Assembly: GCF_030123065.1 (NCBI RefSeq)
Contig: NZ_CP126093.1
Span: 3,476,001-3,540,000 of the forward strand
Direction: 5' to 3'
Length of the DNA stretch: 64,000 nt
Source: Neobacillus sp. DY30
GTDB lineage: Bacteria; Bacillota; Bacilli; Bacillales; Cytobacillaceae
Shown here: positions 1-8,222 of the stretch, one piece after another
Position numbering within the stretch: position 1 is the first letter of the stretch
Layout of the letters: every line of letters starts with the position of its first letter
The notes under the pieces: generated by a model
What the model was told of the DNA's origin: nothing
What the model saw: the letters and a program-made list of their open reading frames with translations, nothing else
The model's database searches: none
Made by a program: the position numbers and the translations under genes

Positions 1-122
1 CAAGAACCTTCTGCCTTTGCAGCCACGATGGTGGACTGTGGATGATAGGGCTTCATCGAGTGCCATAAATATTTATCATCTTGTGCTAGTAATTCTTCAT
101 GTGGACGACCTGTTTGAACCAT
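1..122 (-). CDS. Class III (omega-amino acid) aminotransferase, N-terminal part
   Basis: Only the first 40 or so codons are inside the window; the gene continues beyond base 1. The ATG at 122 follows a strong GGAGGGAGG site. The visible N-terminus (MVQTGRPHEELLAQDDKYLW, then HSMKPY) resembles the start of class III PLP-dependent aminotransferases of the beta-alanine/4-aminobutyrate group. It lies 16 bp after a methylmalonate-semialdehyde dehydrogenase gene in a pyrimidine-degradation operon, so the inferred job is transamination of beta-alanine or beta-aminoisobutyrate to malonate or methylmalonate semialdehyde. The catalytic lysine is outside the window, so the family call rests on a short segment plus context. 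Confidence 0.7.
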   Translation of the reverse strand, partial: MVQTGRPHEELLAQDDKYLWHSMKPYHPQSTIVAAKAEGS

Positions 123-138
123 GTCCCTCCCTCCTTTA

Positions 139-1605
139 CTATGCTTCAAAACGGGATGTAATCATTTTTTTACGAGTATAGAAGTTTAAGCCGTCTTTGC
201 CATTAACATGGAGATCACCATAAAAGGAATCCTTCCAGCCTGAAAATGGGAAGAACGCCATTGTTGCCGGTACACCCACGTTAATACCGAGCATACCGGC
301 ATCTGCTTCTTCACGGAATTGCCGGATTGCTTTTGCATTATTCGTATATATCGTAGCTCCATTTCCATATCTTGATTTCCGAATATACTCCAATCCCTCA
401 TCTAAATCGCTGGCCCGGAGCAGACTTAAAACCGGGGCAAAAATTTCTTCCTTAGCTATCGTCATTTCAGGTGTAACATGATCGAAAATGGTAGCCCCTA
501 AGAAGTTTCCTTCACAATGTTCACTTATCTCTTTACGTCCATCACGAATTAAGTCCGCACCTTCTTCAATCCCTTTCTCAATGTAGCCAAGAACTTTGTC
601 ACGATGTTCTTTTCTAATCACAGGAGTTAATAATACCTCGTCATCCATTCCATTCCCGATGACCAACTCATCTGCTTTTTTCGAAAGAGCCTTAACGAAC
701 GAATCATTGTCACCGACAACGACAACCGCGCTGCATGCCATACAGCGCTGTCCTGCACTTCCAAATGTAGAAGAGATAATATGCTGTACTGCCTTATCCA
801 TATCGGCATCCGGCATAACAATATGATGATTTTTCGCTCCGGAAAGGGCTTGAACTCTTTTTCCTTTAGCTGCTGCTCGTTCGTAAACATACTTTGCCAC
901 AGGCTGAGAACCAACAAAGGAGATGGCAGCGATATCTTCGTGATCTAGTAATCCATTTACAACATCGTGTGCACCATGGACGACATTTAATACTCCAGGA
1001 GGCGCACCCGCTTCAGAAAACAATTCTGCTAGTCTATTAGCCAATATCGGTGTCCGCTCAGATGGCTTTAACACAAAAGTATTTCCGCATGCAACGGCTA
1101 GAGGGAACATCCAAAGCGGCACCATCATTGGGAAGTTAAATGGAGTGATTCCCCCAACCACTCCTAATGGGTAGCGGAACATCTCCGAATCAATTTCTTC
1201 CGCAATTCCAGATAATGTTTCACCCATCATCAAGGTAGGTGCTCCAGAGGCAAATTCTACACACTCAATGCCACGCTGAACCTCCCCGTATGCTTCTTTA
1301 AATGCTTTACCATTCTCCTGGACAATCAGTCTAGCTAACTCTTCATGGTTATCACTTAATAGACTATGATATTTAAAGAGGATTCTTGCCCGTTTTGGTA
1401 CCGGAACCTTTTTCCACTTGTTAAACGCTTCCTTCGCTGCTGAAACAGCCTCATATACATCCTCTTTCGTCGAAACAGGAACTTTTGTGAGTAATTCATT
1501 TGTTGCAGGATTGGGGACATCGAGTGTCTGGCAGCTGTTTGAACTCACCCAAACTCCATTAATAAGATTTTGTAGAACCGTAGTATCCTTTTTTGTCACG
1601 CTCAT
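139..1605 (-). CDS. mmsA: CoA-acylating methylmalonate-semialdehyde dehydrogenase
   Basis: A 488-residue aldehyde dehydrogenase superfamily protein of normal MMSDH length. It shows the TPFNFP segment (about 154-159), the NAD-site VLKPSE stretch (about 178-183) and the catalytic cysteine in [10 protein letters not shown] (Cys288). The family converts methylmalonate or malonate semialdehyde plus CoA and NAD to propionyl- or acetyl-CoA. The paralogue IolA does this in inositol breakdown, but no inositol genes are present. Here it is the second-to-last visible gene of the pyrimidine operon, followed by an aminotransferase, so it most likely finishes beta-alanine/beta-aminoisobutyrate degradation. 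Cytosolic. The ATG follows a GGGAGGAG site. Confidence 0.9.
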   Translation of the reverse strand: MSVTKKDTTVLQNLINGVWVSSNSCQTLDVPNPATNELLTKVPVSTKEDVYEAVSAAKEAFNKWKKVPVPKRARILFKYHSLLSDNHEELARLIVQENGKAFKEAYGEVQRGIECVEFASGAPTLMMGETLSGIAEEIDSEMFRYPLGVVGGITPFNFPMMVPLWMFPLAVACGNTFVLKPSERTPILANRLAELFSEAGAPPGVLNVVHGAHDVVNGLLDHEDIAAISFVGSQPVAKYVYERAAAKGKRVQALSGAKNHHIVMPDADMDKAVQHIISSTFGSAGQRCMACSAVVVVGDNDSFVKALSKKADELVIGNGMDDEVLLTPVIRKEHRDKVLGYIEKGIEEGADLIRDGRKEISEHCEGNFLGATIFDHVTPEMTIAKEEIFAPVLSLLRASDLDEGLEYIRKSRYGNGATIYTNNAKAIRQFREEADAGMLGINVGVPATMAFFPFSGWKDSFYGDLHVNGKDGLNFYTRKKMITSRFEA

Positions 1606-1686
1606 TAACTCTCCTCCCTAATGGTAGTGCTTAAACAAAAAATTCTAAAAGAGGATAGGTGAAGCACCATCCCCTTTCTTCGCAAC

Positions 1687-1905
1687 TTACTTAATGCCTA
1701 GATTCTGTTTGATAAGTAAACTAGAAAAATACTTTCTTGCATTGGCAGTACCAATGAGCAATATTTCTTTTTCCTTGCTCGTTGGATGATAAAACTCAAC
1801 TGAAGCCCCATCTAAATGTTCATGGACAGCATTAATTCGAAAACCCTTCTGAATGAAAAAATCAAGCTTATCTCGTTCATTAAGATATCGTTGATAATCT
1901 GACAT
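1687..1905 (-). CDS. Small conserved-looking protein in the pyrimidine operon, function unknown
   Basis: A 72-residue soluble protein (MSDYQRYLNERDKLDFFIQK start) with no signal peptide or membrane segment. The ATG has a good ribosome binding site (TAGGAGGATAC). It lies 29 bp downstream of the NCS1 permease and about 80 bp upstream of mmsA, all on the minus strand, so it is almost certainly co-transcribed. I do not recognise a family. The charged, mixed alpha/beta-looking sequence could be a small regulator or adaptor of the permease or enzymes; nothing in the sequence decides this. Confidence 0.7.
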   Translation of the reverse strand: MSDYQRYLNERDKLDFFIQKGFRINAVHEHLDGASVEFYHPTSKEKEILLIGTANARKYFSSLLIKQNLGIK

Positions 1906-1934
1906 CGTATCCTCCTACCATTTAGATATTCTCA

Positions 1935-3404
1935 TTAGTCCAATTTTAGACTTGCTGGTGTTTCCTCTATAACCGGCTCGAATGCTTCTACAATTACCCA
2001 ATCACGACCGACAGAGATTCCTAGATATTTTGCATCACTTGGATCTTCGATTTCTGCTTGTCGATACTTCCTAAACCACCAGTATTTCGCCAGGACATAA
2101 TAAATAGCAGCACCAAGTAAGAATCCTACTAAAAATCCATATGCAGGAAATAAATAGGAAATACATCCGCCGATAATCCAAGCAATAAAGCCTGCAAGAT
2201 TTACGCCGCCCCAATATCTAAATTGACCATGGTCTTCGTATAACTCCGGCACATTTACTCTTCTTTTTCGGATTAAATAATAGTCGGCAAACAGAATTCC
2301 AACGATTGCTGACAATATACCGCCAACGATAAGAAGAATGGGAATAATAACCCCGAATAACTCCCACGGTTGAACAATCGTGCCAACGATTCCAGCAGTA
2401 ATAACACCCGCCCAAAATGGAAACTTTGGTCCGCCTACATTTGAGAAAATCGTTGCAGCTGGGACCACATTTGCAGCCGTATTCGTTGACCATTGGGCTA
2501 ATACAATCATCAATAGTAAAACCGCTAGGACAATCCCGCTCGCTGACTTTTGAAGCGCAACCACTGGGTCTGCATTTAATACTGCAATGTAGGAGACTGC
2601 GCCAATGATAATCATAAAGGTTTGCGTTATTGGCATGGCAATAAGGTTGCCGATTAAAGAACTTTTATTTCTCTTAAACCAGTTCTTTTCGTTCACTGGA
2701 GCTTTCATGAAACGCGAAATGGACGGAATATCCGCACTCAATGTTGCCCAGAAGCCCATGTTACTAAAGATAACAACCATAAAGGCCGTGAACGCTGCAC
2801 CACCTGTAACTGGGGATTCTACCCAGCTCCAAACCTCTCTGCCAGCAGCTTGCGCTTGGTCAGATAATGAAGAGTACATCCAAATCGAGATTAGTATAAT
2901 AATTGGCGCTGCTAAATCTGCAAATCGTTCAATCGACTTAATCCCTAATGCTGTATTTATCAATTGAAAGATTGCAAAGATAATGAAGCAAACAAACCAA
3001 TTATCAAAACCAGATAAAATATTTAAAATTCCGTTCATTGCTGTAGCACCAAAATAGGTATTGATTCCAAACCATGCGGAAGCTGTAACTCCCCTCGTGA
3101 TGGAAGGAATATGAGTTCCAATCGTCCCAAAAGGAGCTCTCATGTACACTGGAAATGATAAACCATGCTCAATGCCTATATCCCCAATTAAGGAAATAAA
3201 AAATCCAATTGCAAGTGAACCAATGATGGTCGCTAGAATAACGAGAGGTAACGAAAGGCTTTGCACCCCTGCACCGCCAATGGCAAAGGTAGCGAGTACG
3301 ACAACCATTCCGACCCACATAAATGAATAGCCTAATTTTGTGACTTTTCTGTCCTTTTGCTGAATGGGTAATAAATCAGATGACTTTAAGTGGCTTTTTT
3401 TCAT
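1935..3404 (-). CDS. NCS1 family nucleobase:cation symporter (uracil/thymine/hydantoin-type permease)
   Basis: A 489-residue membrane protein with about 12 hydrophobic segments. It has the NCS1-type N-terminus (LLPIQQKDRKVTKLGYSFMW, about 12-31) and inner motifs such as ARAPFG-like YMRAPFGTIG (about 87-96) and SADIPSISRF (about 222-231). NCS1 proteins import uracil, allantoin, hydantoin or cytosine with Na+ or H+. Placement between dihydropyrimidinase and downstream catabolic genes points to uracil/thymine or dihydropyrimidine uptake rather than allantoin, but substrate cannot be read from sequence alone. It is separated from hydA by 148 bp that contain a strong RNA hairpin. Confidence 0.88.
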   Translation of the reverse strand: MKKSHLKSSDLLPIQQKDRKVTKLGYSFMWVGMVVVLATFAIGGAGVQSLSLPLVILATIIGSLAIGFFISLIGDIGIEHGLSFPVYMRAPFGTIGTHIPSITRGVTASAWFGINTYFGATAMNGILNILSGFDNWFVCFIIFAIFQLINTALGIKSIERFADLAAPIIILISIWMYSSLSDQAQAAGREVWSWVESPVTGGAAFTAFMVVIFSNMGFWATLSADIPSISRFMKAPVNEKNWFKRNKSSLIGNLIAMPITQTFMIIIGAVSYIAVLNADPVVALQKSASGIVLAVLLLMIVLAQWSTNTAANVVPAATIFSNVGGPKFPFWAGVITAGIVGTIVQPWELFGVIIPILLIVGGILSAIVGILFADYYLIRKRRVNVPELYEDHGQFRYWGGVNLAGFIAWIIGGCISYLFPAYGFLVGFLLGAAIYYVLAKYWWFRKYRQAEIEDPSDAKYLGISVGRDWVIVEAFEPVIEETPASLKLD

Positions 3405-3484
3405 ATGAACACTCCTTTTCGGTTTATAGTACTAGAATTTAAACATTCAAATTCAATCACCGACAACAACAGAGGTTTTTTAAG

Positions 3485-3515
3485 GTAATTGCTTGCTGTA
3501 AAAGCAAGCAATTAC
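3485..3515 (-). promoter_or_regulatory. Intercistronic 12-bp stem-loop between hydA and the permease gene
   Basis: GTAATTGCTTGC (3485-3496) pairs perfectly with GCAAGCAATTAC (3504-3515) around a 7-nt loop. In the direction of transcription (minus) it is followed by an A-rich rather than U-rich stretch, so it is not a canonical terminator. It sits between the hydA stop and the permease start and could be an mRNA processing or stability element that sets different transcript levels for enzyme and permease genes. Confidence 0.65.
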
Positions 3516-3552
3516 AGGAGTTGTTCAACAATGTGGAGAAAAGGAATTACTG

Positions 3553-4971
3553 TTAAATGGATAAAGTTTCGCTTTGGTTTACTGGAGCATTCACATTGTA
3601 TTTGGCTCTCTTTAGGTATTGACCTGAACCCGGTTTGCCGACGAACTGCTTATCGCGCACAACGAATTCACCTCTTGATATTACAGAAACTGGTTCTCCT
3701 GTGATTTTCATTCCTTCAAAGGCATTATAATCGACGGCCATGTGGTGAGTTTCAGCAGAAATCACTCTTTCTGCCTGAGGATCAAAGATAACGATATCGG
3801 CGTCTGCCCCTACTGCAATCGTTCCTTTTTTCGGAAATAAACCAAATAATTTTGCTGCTCGTGTGGATGTTAGTTCGACAAACTGATTTAGACTTATGCG
3901 TCCCTTCCTCACCCCCTCAGAGAAAAGAATTGAAAGACGATCTTCAATTATTGGTCCACCGTTTGGAATTTTGGTAAAATCATCTCTACCTAAATCCTTT
4001 TGACCTTTAAAATCAAAGGAGCATTGGTCAGAGCCAAGCGTTTGAAGCTGACCGCTCTTTAAGGCATTCCATAGGACCTCTTGGTTCCATTTTTCTCGTA
4101 ATGGAGGAGACCAAACATATTTTGCACCCTCAAAATTTGGTTTTTCTAAGTAGCTTTGATCTAAAACTAAATATTGTGGACAAGTTTCACCCCAAACATT
4201 AAAGCCTTTGCTTCGTGCTTCGGCTATTTTTTCTACCGCATCTGCGCAAGAAACGTGCACCACATATAATTGCGAATTTGCCAGTCCGGTCAGTTTAGCT
4301 GCTCTTCCTGTTGCCTCCCCCTCTAATTCTGGCGGTCTAGTTAATGCGTGATAGATTGGAGCCTTGTTCCCTTCTGAAATCGCCTTTTTCGTTAAATAAT
4401 CAATAACATCTCCATTTTCTGCGTGTACCATGACAAGTGCCCCATGTTCTTTTGCGGAAACGAGGGTGCGAAATAGTGTTTCATCATCTGCCTGGAAGAC
4501 ATTTTTATAAGCCATAAACACTTTAAAAGAGGTGATGCCCTCTTCATTGATTACATACGGAAGTTCATTTAAGACATTCTCATTGATTTCAGCAATCATT
4601 AAATGGAACCCATAATCGATAACTGCTTTTTCCTTCGATTTAGCATGCCAGGTTTGAATGGAATTTTTTAAGGGTTCACCTTTAGTGGTTAAGCAAAAGT
4701 CGATTATCGTTGTCGTTCCCCCGAATGCAGCGGCAATAGTACCCGTTTCAAAATCATCCTTGGTCACGGTTCCTCCAAAAGGCATATCTAAGTGAGTGTG
4801 AGGATCAATTCCCCCAGGAATAACAAGACAGCCATTGGCATCAATTATTTCTGCTCCTTGTTCTGAAAGCTGAGTGCCAATCTGAGAAATTTTTCCGTTT
4901 TCAATTAATATTTCTGCTGTATAAGTATCTGAGGCTGTTACAATCGTTCCATTTTTTATCAATTTCTTCAT
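3553..4971 (-). CDS. hydA: Dihydropyrimidinase (D-hydantoinase)
   Basis: A 472-residue cyclic amidohydrolase of typical length. It hydrolyses 5,6-dihydrouracil or dihydrothymine to N-carbamoyl-beta-alanine or its methyl derivative. The binuclear metal site is visible: DPHTH (His58, His60), the lysine to be carboxylated in SFKVFMAYK (Lys150), MVHAEN (His183), VVHVSC (His239) and GSDQC (Asp315). The gene starts 15 bp after preA, so the two are tightly coupled in one operon. No N-carbamoyl-beta-alanine amidohydrolase is visible in the window; it may lie beyond the left edge. Cytosolic. Confidence 0.95.
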   Translation of the reverse strand: MKKLIKNGTIVTASDTYTAEILIENGKISQIGTQLSEQGAEIIDANGCLVIPGGIDPHTHLDMPFGGTVTKDDFETGTIAAAFGGTTTIIDFCLTTKGEPLKNSIQTWHAKSKEKAVIDYGFHLMIAEINENVLNELPYVINEEGITSFKVFMAYKNVFQADDETLFRTLVSAKEHGALVMVHAENGDVIDYLTKKAISEGNKAPIYHALTRPPELEGEATGRAAKLTGLANSQLYVVHVSCADAVEKIAEARSKGFNVWGETCPQYLVLDQSYLEKPNFEGAKYVWSPPLREKWNQEVLWNALKSGQLQTLGSDQCSFDFKGQKDLGRDDFTKIPNGGPIIEDRLSILFSEGVRKGRISLNQFVELTSTRAAKLFGLFPKKGTIAVGADADIVIFDPQAERVISAETHHMAVDYNAFEGMKITGEPVSVISRGEFVVRDKQFVGKPGSGQYLKRAKYNVNAPVNQSETLSI

Positions 4972-4986
4972 ACCATTTCTCCCTTC

Positions 4987-6273
4987 TTATTTTTGACTAT
5001 CAATCTTACATTCTACTGCGAGATTCAAGGCTGTCTGTCTTTCATTCCAGGTCATTGGAGGCAATTCATTTGGTACTTCAACCATATCGATTGCGCCATC
5101 AACCGGGCAGACAATAGAGCAGAGATTACAGCCAACACAATCTTCTTCTCTCACTTTCAAATAATCCTTCCCGTTTTCATCTGTTAACCGATCAATACAT
5201 TGATGGGAGGTATCCTCACAGGCAATATGGCACTTGTTACAGTTGATGCACACATCGGTATTGATCTTTGCGACAATATTATAATTTAAATCTAAATTAC
5301 CCCAATCCGAATATTTCGGGACGGATTTACCGATGATTTCGCTAACGGATTTAATACCCTTGCCATCTAAATAATGATTAAGTCCTTCAATCATATCTTC
5401 AACAATACGGAATCCATGATGCATAGCAGCAGTACATATTTGCACACCCGTTGCGCCCATTAACATAAATTCAACGGCATCCTGCCAGTTAGAAATCCCG
5501 CCAATACCTGATATAGGGACATTAATATTTGCATGCCGAGCGCACTCTGCCACCATGTTTAAAGCAATTGGTTTCACAGCGGGACCACAATAGCCGCCGT
5601 GCGCACCCTTACCGGCAACATGCGGTATGGTATTCCATGTATCAATGTCAACACCCATTAAACTGTTAATCGTGTTAATCATACTGATAGCATCGGCTCC
5701 GCCATTACAGGCTGCTTCCGCAGTAGCTGTAATATCCGTAATATTCGGTGTTAGTTTTACGATGACTGGAGTTTTTGCCACTTCCTTTACCCAATAGGTC
5801 TGACGTTCTACTAGTGCGGGAACTTGCCCAGAAGCAGATCCCATTCCACGTTCTGCCATTCCATGCGGACAGCCAAAGTTTAATTCAAGACCATCCACCC
5901 CTACATCCTCAACACGTTTAACCAATTCATGCCACTTTTCTTGTTTTGGCTCCATCATTAAAGAGGCAATAATGGCATGGTTTGGAAATCTCTTTTTCGT
6001 TTCATAGATTTCTTTTAAATTAACATCTAATGGCCGGTCGGTTATCAATTCGATATTATTGAACCCCGCCACCCGCTGTCCGTTAAAACTAATAGCTGCA
6101 AACCTAGAAGAAACATTTAAGATTGGGTCACCTAATGTCTTCCAAACTGCCCCGCCCCACCCCGCTTCAAATGCCCGCTGAACCTGATACCCAGAATTAG
6201 TTGGCGGCGCAGAAGCTAACCAAAATGGGTTAGGAGATTTTATTCCTGCAAGATTAATACTTAAATCAGCCAA
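4987..6273 (-). CDS. preA: NAD-dependent dihydropyrimidine dehydrogenase, catalytic subunit PreA
   Basis: 428 residues: an FMN-binding dihydroorotate-dehydrogenase-like TIM barrel (about 1-320) followed by two [4Fe-4S] ferredoxin motifs, Cys342/345/348/352 and Cys379/382/385/389. With PreT it reduces uracil and thymine (reversibly) using NADH. By eye, the position of the general-acid cysteine in mammalian DPD (GMGxACGQ) is a serine here (GMGSASGQ, Ser148). The ATG lies downstream of a 79-bp gap from preT that carries a CcpA site, and hydA follows after 15 bp. Confidence 0.94.
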   Translation of the reverse strand: MADLSINLAGIKSPNPFWLASAPPTNSGYQVQRAFEAGWGGAVWKTLGDPILNVSSRFAAISFNGQRVAGFNNIELITDRPLDVNLKEIYETKKRFPNHAIIASLMMEPKQEKWHELVKRVEDVGVDGLELNFGCPHGMAERGMGSASGQVPALVERQTYWVKEVAKTPVIVKLTPNITDITATAEAACNGGADAISMINTINSLMGVDIDTWNTIPHVAGKGAHGGYCGPAVKPIALNMVAECARHANINVPISGIGGISNWQDAVEFMLMGATGVQICTAAMHHGFRIVEDMIEGLNHYLDGKGIKSVSEIIGKSVPKYSDWGNLDLNYNIVAKINTDVCINCNKCHIACEDTSHQCIDRLTDENGKDYLKVREEDCVGCNLCSIVCPVDGAIDMVEVPNELPPMTWNERQTALNLAVECKIDSQK

Positions 6274-6312
6274 ATGAAATCACCCCTTTTTAATAAAAAC
6301 ACACTTTAATAT

Positions 6313-6328
6313 AGGAAAGCGCTTACAT
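6313..6328 (-). promoter_or_regulatory. cre (CcpA-binding) site between preT and preA
   Basis: Read on the minus strand the site is ATGTAAGCGCTTTCCT, which matches the catabolite responsive element consensus WTGNAARCGNWWWCA at all positions but the last. It lies in the preT-preA gap, 40-55 bp upstream of preA. This suggests glucose repression of preA and the downstream genes, either as a roadblock to readthrough or at an internal promoter. Match seen in the sequence; CcpA control is inferred. Confidence 0.7.
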
Positions 6329-6352
6329 CTTTTTATCCTTTGTAATGTTCAA

Positions 6353-7717
6353 TTATTGTGCTAGCCCAGATGCTGTTAAATGTTGATGAATATTATAGGC
6401 TGCCAGTTTCCCTTGTTGTGCAGCAGTAACCACCATTGCGTCGCCATTCCCTTTTCCAAAAACAACATCGCCGCATGCATATATTTTTGGATTGGAAGTT
6501 TGATAAGTTTCTTTATTTACTTGAACGACACCACTTTCATGCTGTAGTTCCAGAGCCTTAATTAACTCCAAATGCCTTGTTTGGCCGATTGCCTTAATGA
6601 CCGCATCCACCGGAATAACATATTCAGATCCTTCAACTGGATAAGGTCTTCTGCGCCCGTCTTTATCAGGCTCACCAAGATTCATTTTGATGCATTCAAT
6701 CCCGATTACCTTTCCATGTTCATCCCCAATAATTTTTTTTGGTGCTGTTAACCAGCGAAACTCGACACCGTCTTGTTTGGCAAATTCATATTCAAAATCA
6801 TAGGCCGTCATTTCTTCTTCTGTCCGACGGTATAGAATTTTTACATTTTCTGCACCTAAACGAACTGAACAAGTGGCACCATCAATGGCTGTATTACCTG
6901 CTCCGATGACAACCGCTCGCTTCCCAACAAAATCCTTAGATACTATTCCGCTTTTTGTTTCCTTTACAAACTCAATGGCATCGTACACTCCCTCTAGGTC
7001 TTCCCCTTCAATACCTAAATCAGGAACATGCGCCATACCAATCGCTAAGACAATACAATCAAAATCTTTAACTAAATCCTTTACGGACACGTCTTTACCA
7101 ACTTTTGTTTTGGTTTTAATTGTTACATTAAGTTTTTCAACCTGTTCCACTTCCCAATACGAAATGGATTGTGGAAGACGGAATGAGACAATTCCGTACG
7201 TATTTAATCCACCCGCTTTTTCACCTGCTTCAAATATCGTCACTTCATATCCAAATCGTGCTAATTCCCTCGCTGCGGAGAGTCCAGCAGGTCCTCCACC
7301 CACAACGGCAACAGATTTACCATTCGGTGTCCCCGGCTCAAACAAGGTTTGTTCATTTTTAATTGCCCAATCTGTGGCATAGCGCTGGAGGTTACCTATC
7401 ATAATAGGTTTTGTGGAATGGTTTAAGACACATGCCCCTTCACACAGCTCTTCTGTTGGACATACTCTAGCACAGCTTGCACCAACCGGATTCGAAGACA
7501 TAATCGTCTTCGCGGATCCAAGTAAGTTACCTGATGAAATTTTTTTTATAAAAGTCGGGATATCGATACCTGTTGGGCATGCCTTTATACATGGAGCATC
7601 GTAGCAATAAAGGCAGCGATTCGATTCTTCCAATGCTTCTTGATTTGTAAGCGCCTGTTCTACTTCTTGAAAGTTTAGTTCTAGATCTGTAGTTGAAATT
7701 CGCTGTATTTTTTTCAA
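6353..7717 (-). CDS. preT: NAD(P)-dependent dihydropyrimidine dehydrogenase, flavin/Fe-S subunit PreT
   Basis: 454 residues. The N-terminal domain has eight cysteines for two Fe-S clusters (Cys35, 38, 43, 47 and Cys82, 86, 92, 96), then an FAD dinucleotide fold (VAVVGGGPAG, about 137-146) and an NAD(P) fold (VVIGAGNTAIDG, about 269-280), as in the N-terminal half of mammalian DPD and glutamate synthase small subunits. It passes NADH electrons to PreA. TTG start, chosen because AAAGGAGGG lies 9 bp upstream. First gene of the pyrimidine operon; a weak promoter-like sequence lies about 80-110 bp upstream. Confidence 0.93.
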   Translation of the reverse strand: MKKIQRISTTDLELNFQEVEQALTNQEALEESNRCLYCYDAPCIKACPTGIDIPTFIKKISSGNLLGSAKTIMSSNPVGASCARVCPTEELCEGACVLNHSTKPIMIGNLQRYATDWAIKNEQTLFEPGTPNGKSVAVVGGGPAGLSAARELARFGYEVTIFEAGEKAGGLNTYGIVSFRLPQSISYWEVEQVEKLNVTIKTKTKVGKDVSVKDLVKDFDCIVLAIGMAHVPDLGIEGEDLEGVYDAIEFVKETKSGIVSKDFVGKRAVVIGAGNTAIDGATCSVRLGAENVKILYRRTEEEMTAYDFEYEFAKQDGVEFRWLTAPKKIIGDEHGKVIGIECIKMNLGEPDKDGRRRPYPVEGSEYVIPVDAVIKAIGQTRHLELIKALELQHESGVVQVNKETYQTSNPKIYACGDVVFGKGNGDAMVVTAAQQGKLAAYNIHQHLTASGLAQ

Positions 7718-8222
7718 TAAAAAAACCCTCCTTTGTTAAAAGTGATTTTACTGAAAAACTGCCTATGGCTGATTTTGCAGACAAAAAATATTGCCCGTAT
7801 TTTACGAACCATTATTAAATTAGAGTCAAGAAGACATGCAATGTGGTACTTATTATTAGATGATGTTTTGAAGGAAAATTGCGATGTAAGGAGTAGTTGC
7901 GTTATTGAGAGAGTTATTCTTGTACCAATGTTACTCATTTATCAATTTATCACATATGAACAAAAAATTTTGTAAAATTACCTCGAAGCTGCTAATAATC
8001 ATTGTTAAGAATATAAAAATTAAATTTTGTGGGAAAACCAATATTATTACATATTAAATAGAGTTAATATAAAAATCATTGGCAATTGATCTAACAAATA
8101 AATTTCCGACATTAGTAAATTAATTGACGAACAAAATAGCTATTTGCATAGCATAAAAATAATAATGTCACAATATCAAAAGATTAATGTATGTAGTTAA
8201 TACACCCAAAGGGGATGTTAGA
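7718..8222. other. 505-bp divergent intergenic region, AT-rich
   Basis: Separates the minus-strand pyrimidine operon from the plus-strand Na/Pi symporter gene. It holds the preT ribosome binding site, the tentative preT promoter at 7799-7829, and an AT-rich tract from about 7975 to 8200 leading to the symporter gene. The short open frames inside it have no family resemblance and poor start sites, so I see no gene here. Confidence 0.6.
7799..7829 (-). promoter_or_regulatory. Possible sigma-A promoter of the pyrimidine operon
   Basis: On the minus strand TTGACT (7824-7829) and TAAAAT (7799-7804) are separated by 19 bp. The long spacer would fit a promoter that needs an activator. I could not find a convincing PucR-type box. 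Tentative. Confidence 0.4.

Noticed and set aside
3485..3515. Intrinsic terminator after hydA
   Set aside because: The hairpin is strong but followed by A residues, not U, in the direction of transcription, and the downstream genes belong to the same pathway.
7714..7975. Short ORFs in the preT-Na/Pi symporter gap on both strands
   Set aside because: No family resemblance, no good ribosome binding sites, and they overlap promoter-like sequence.
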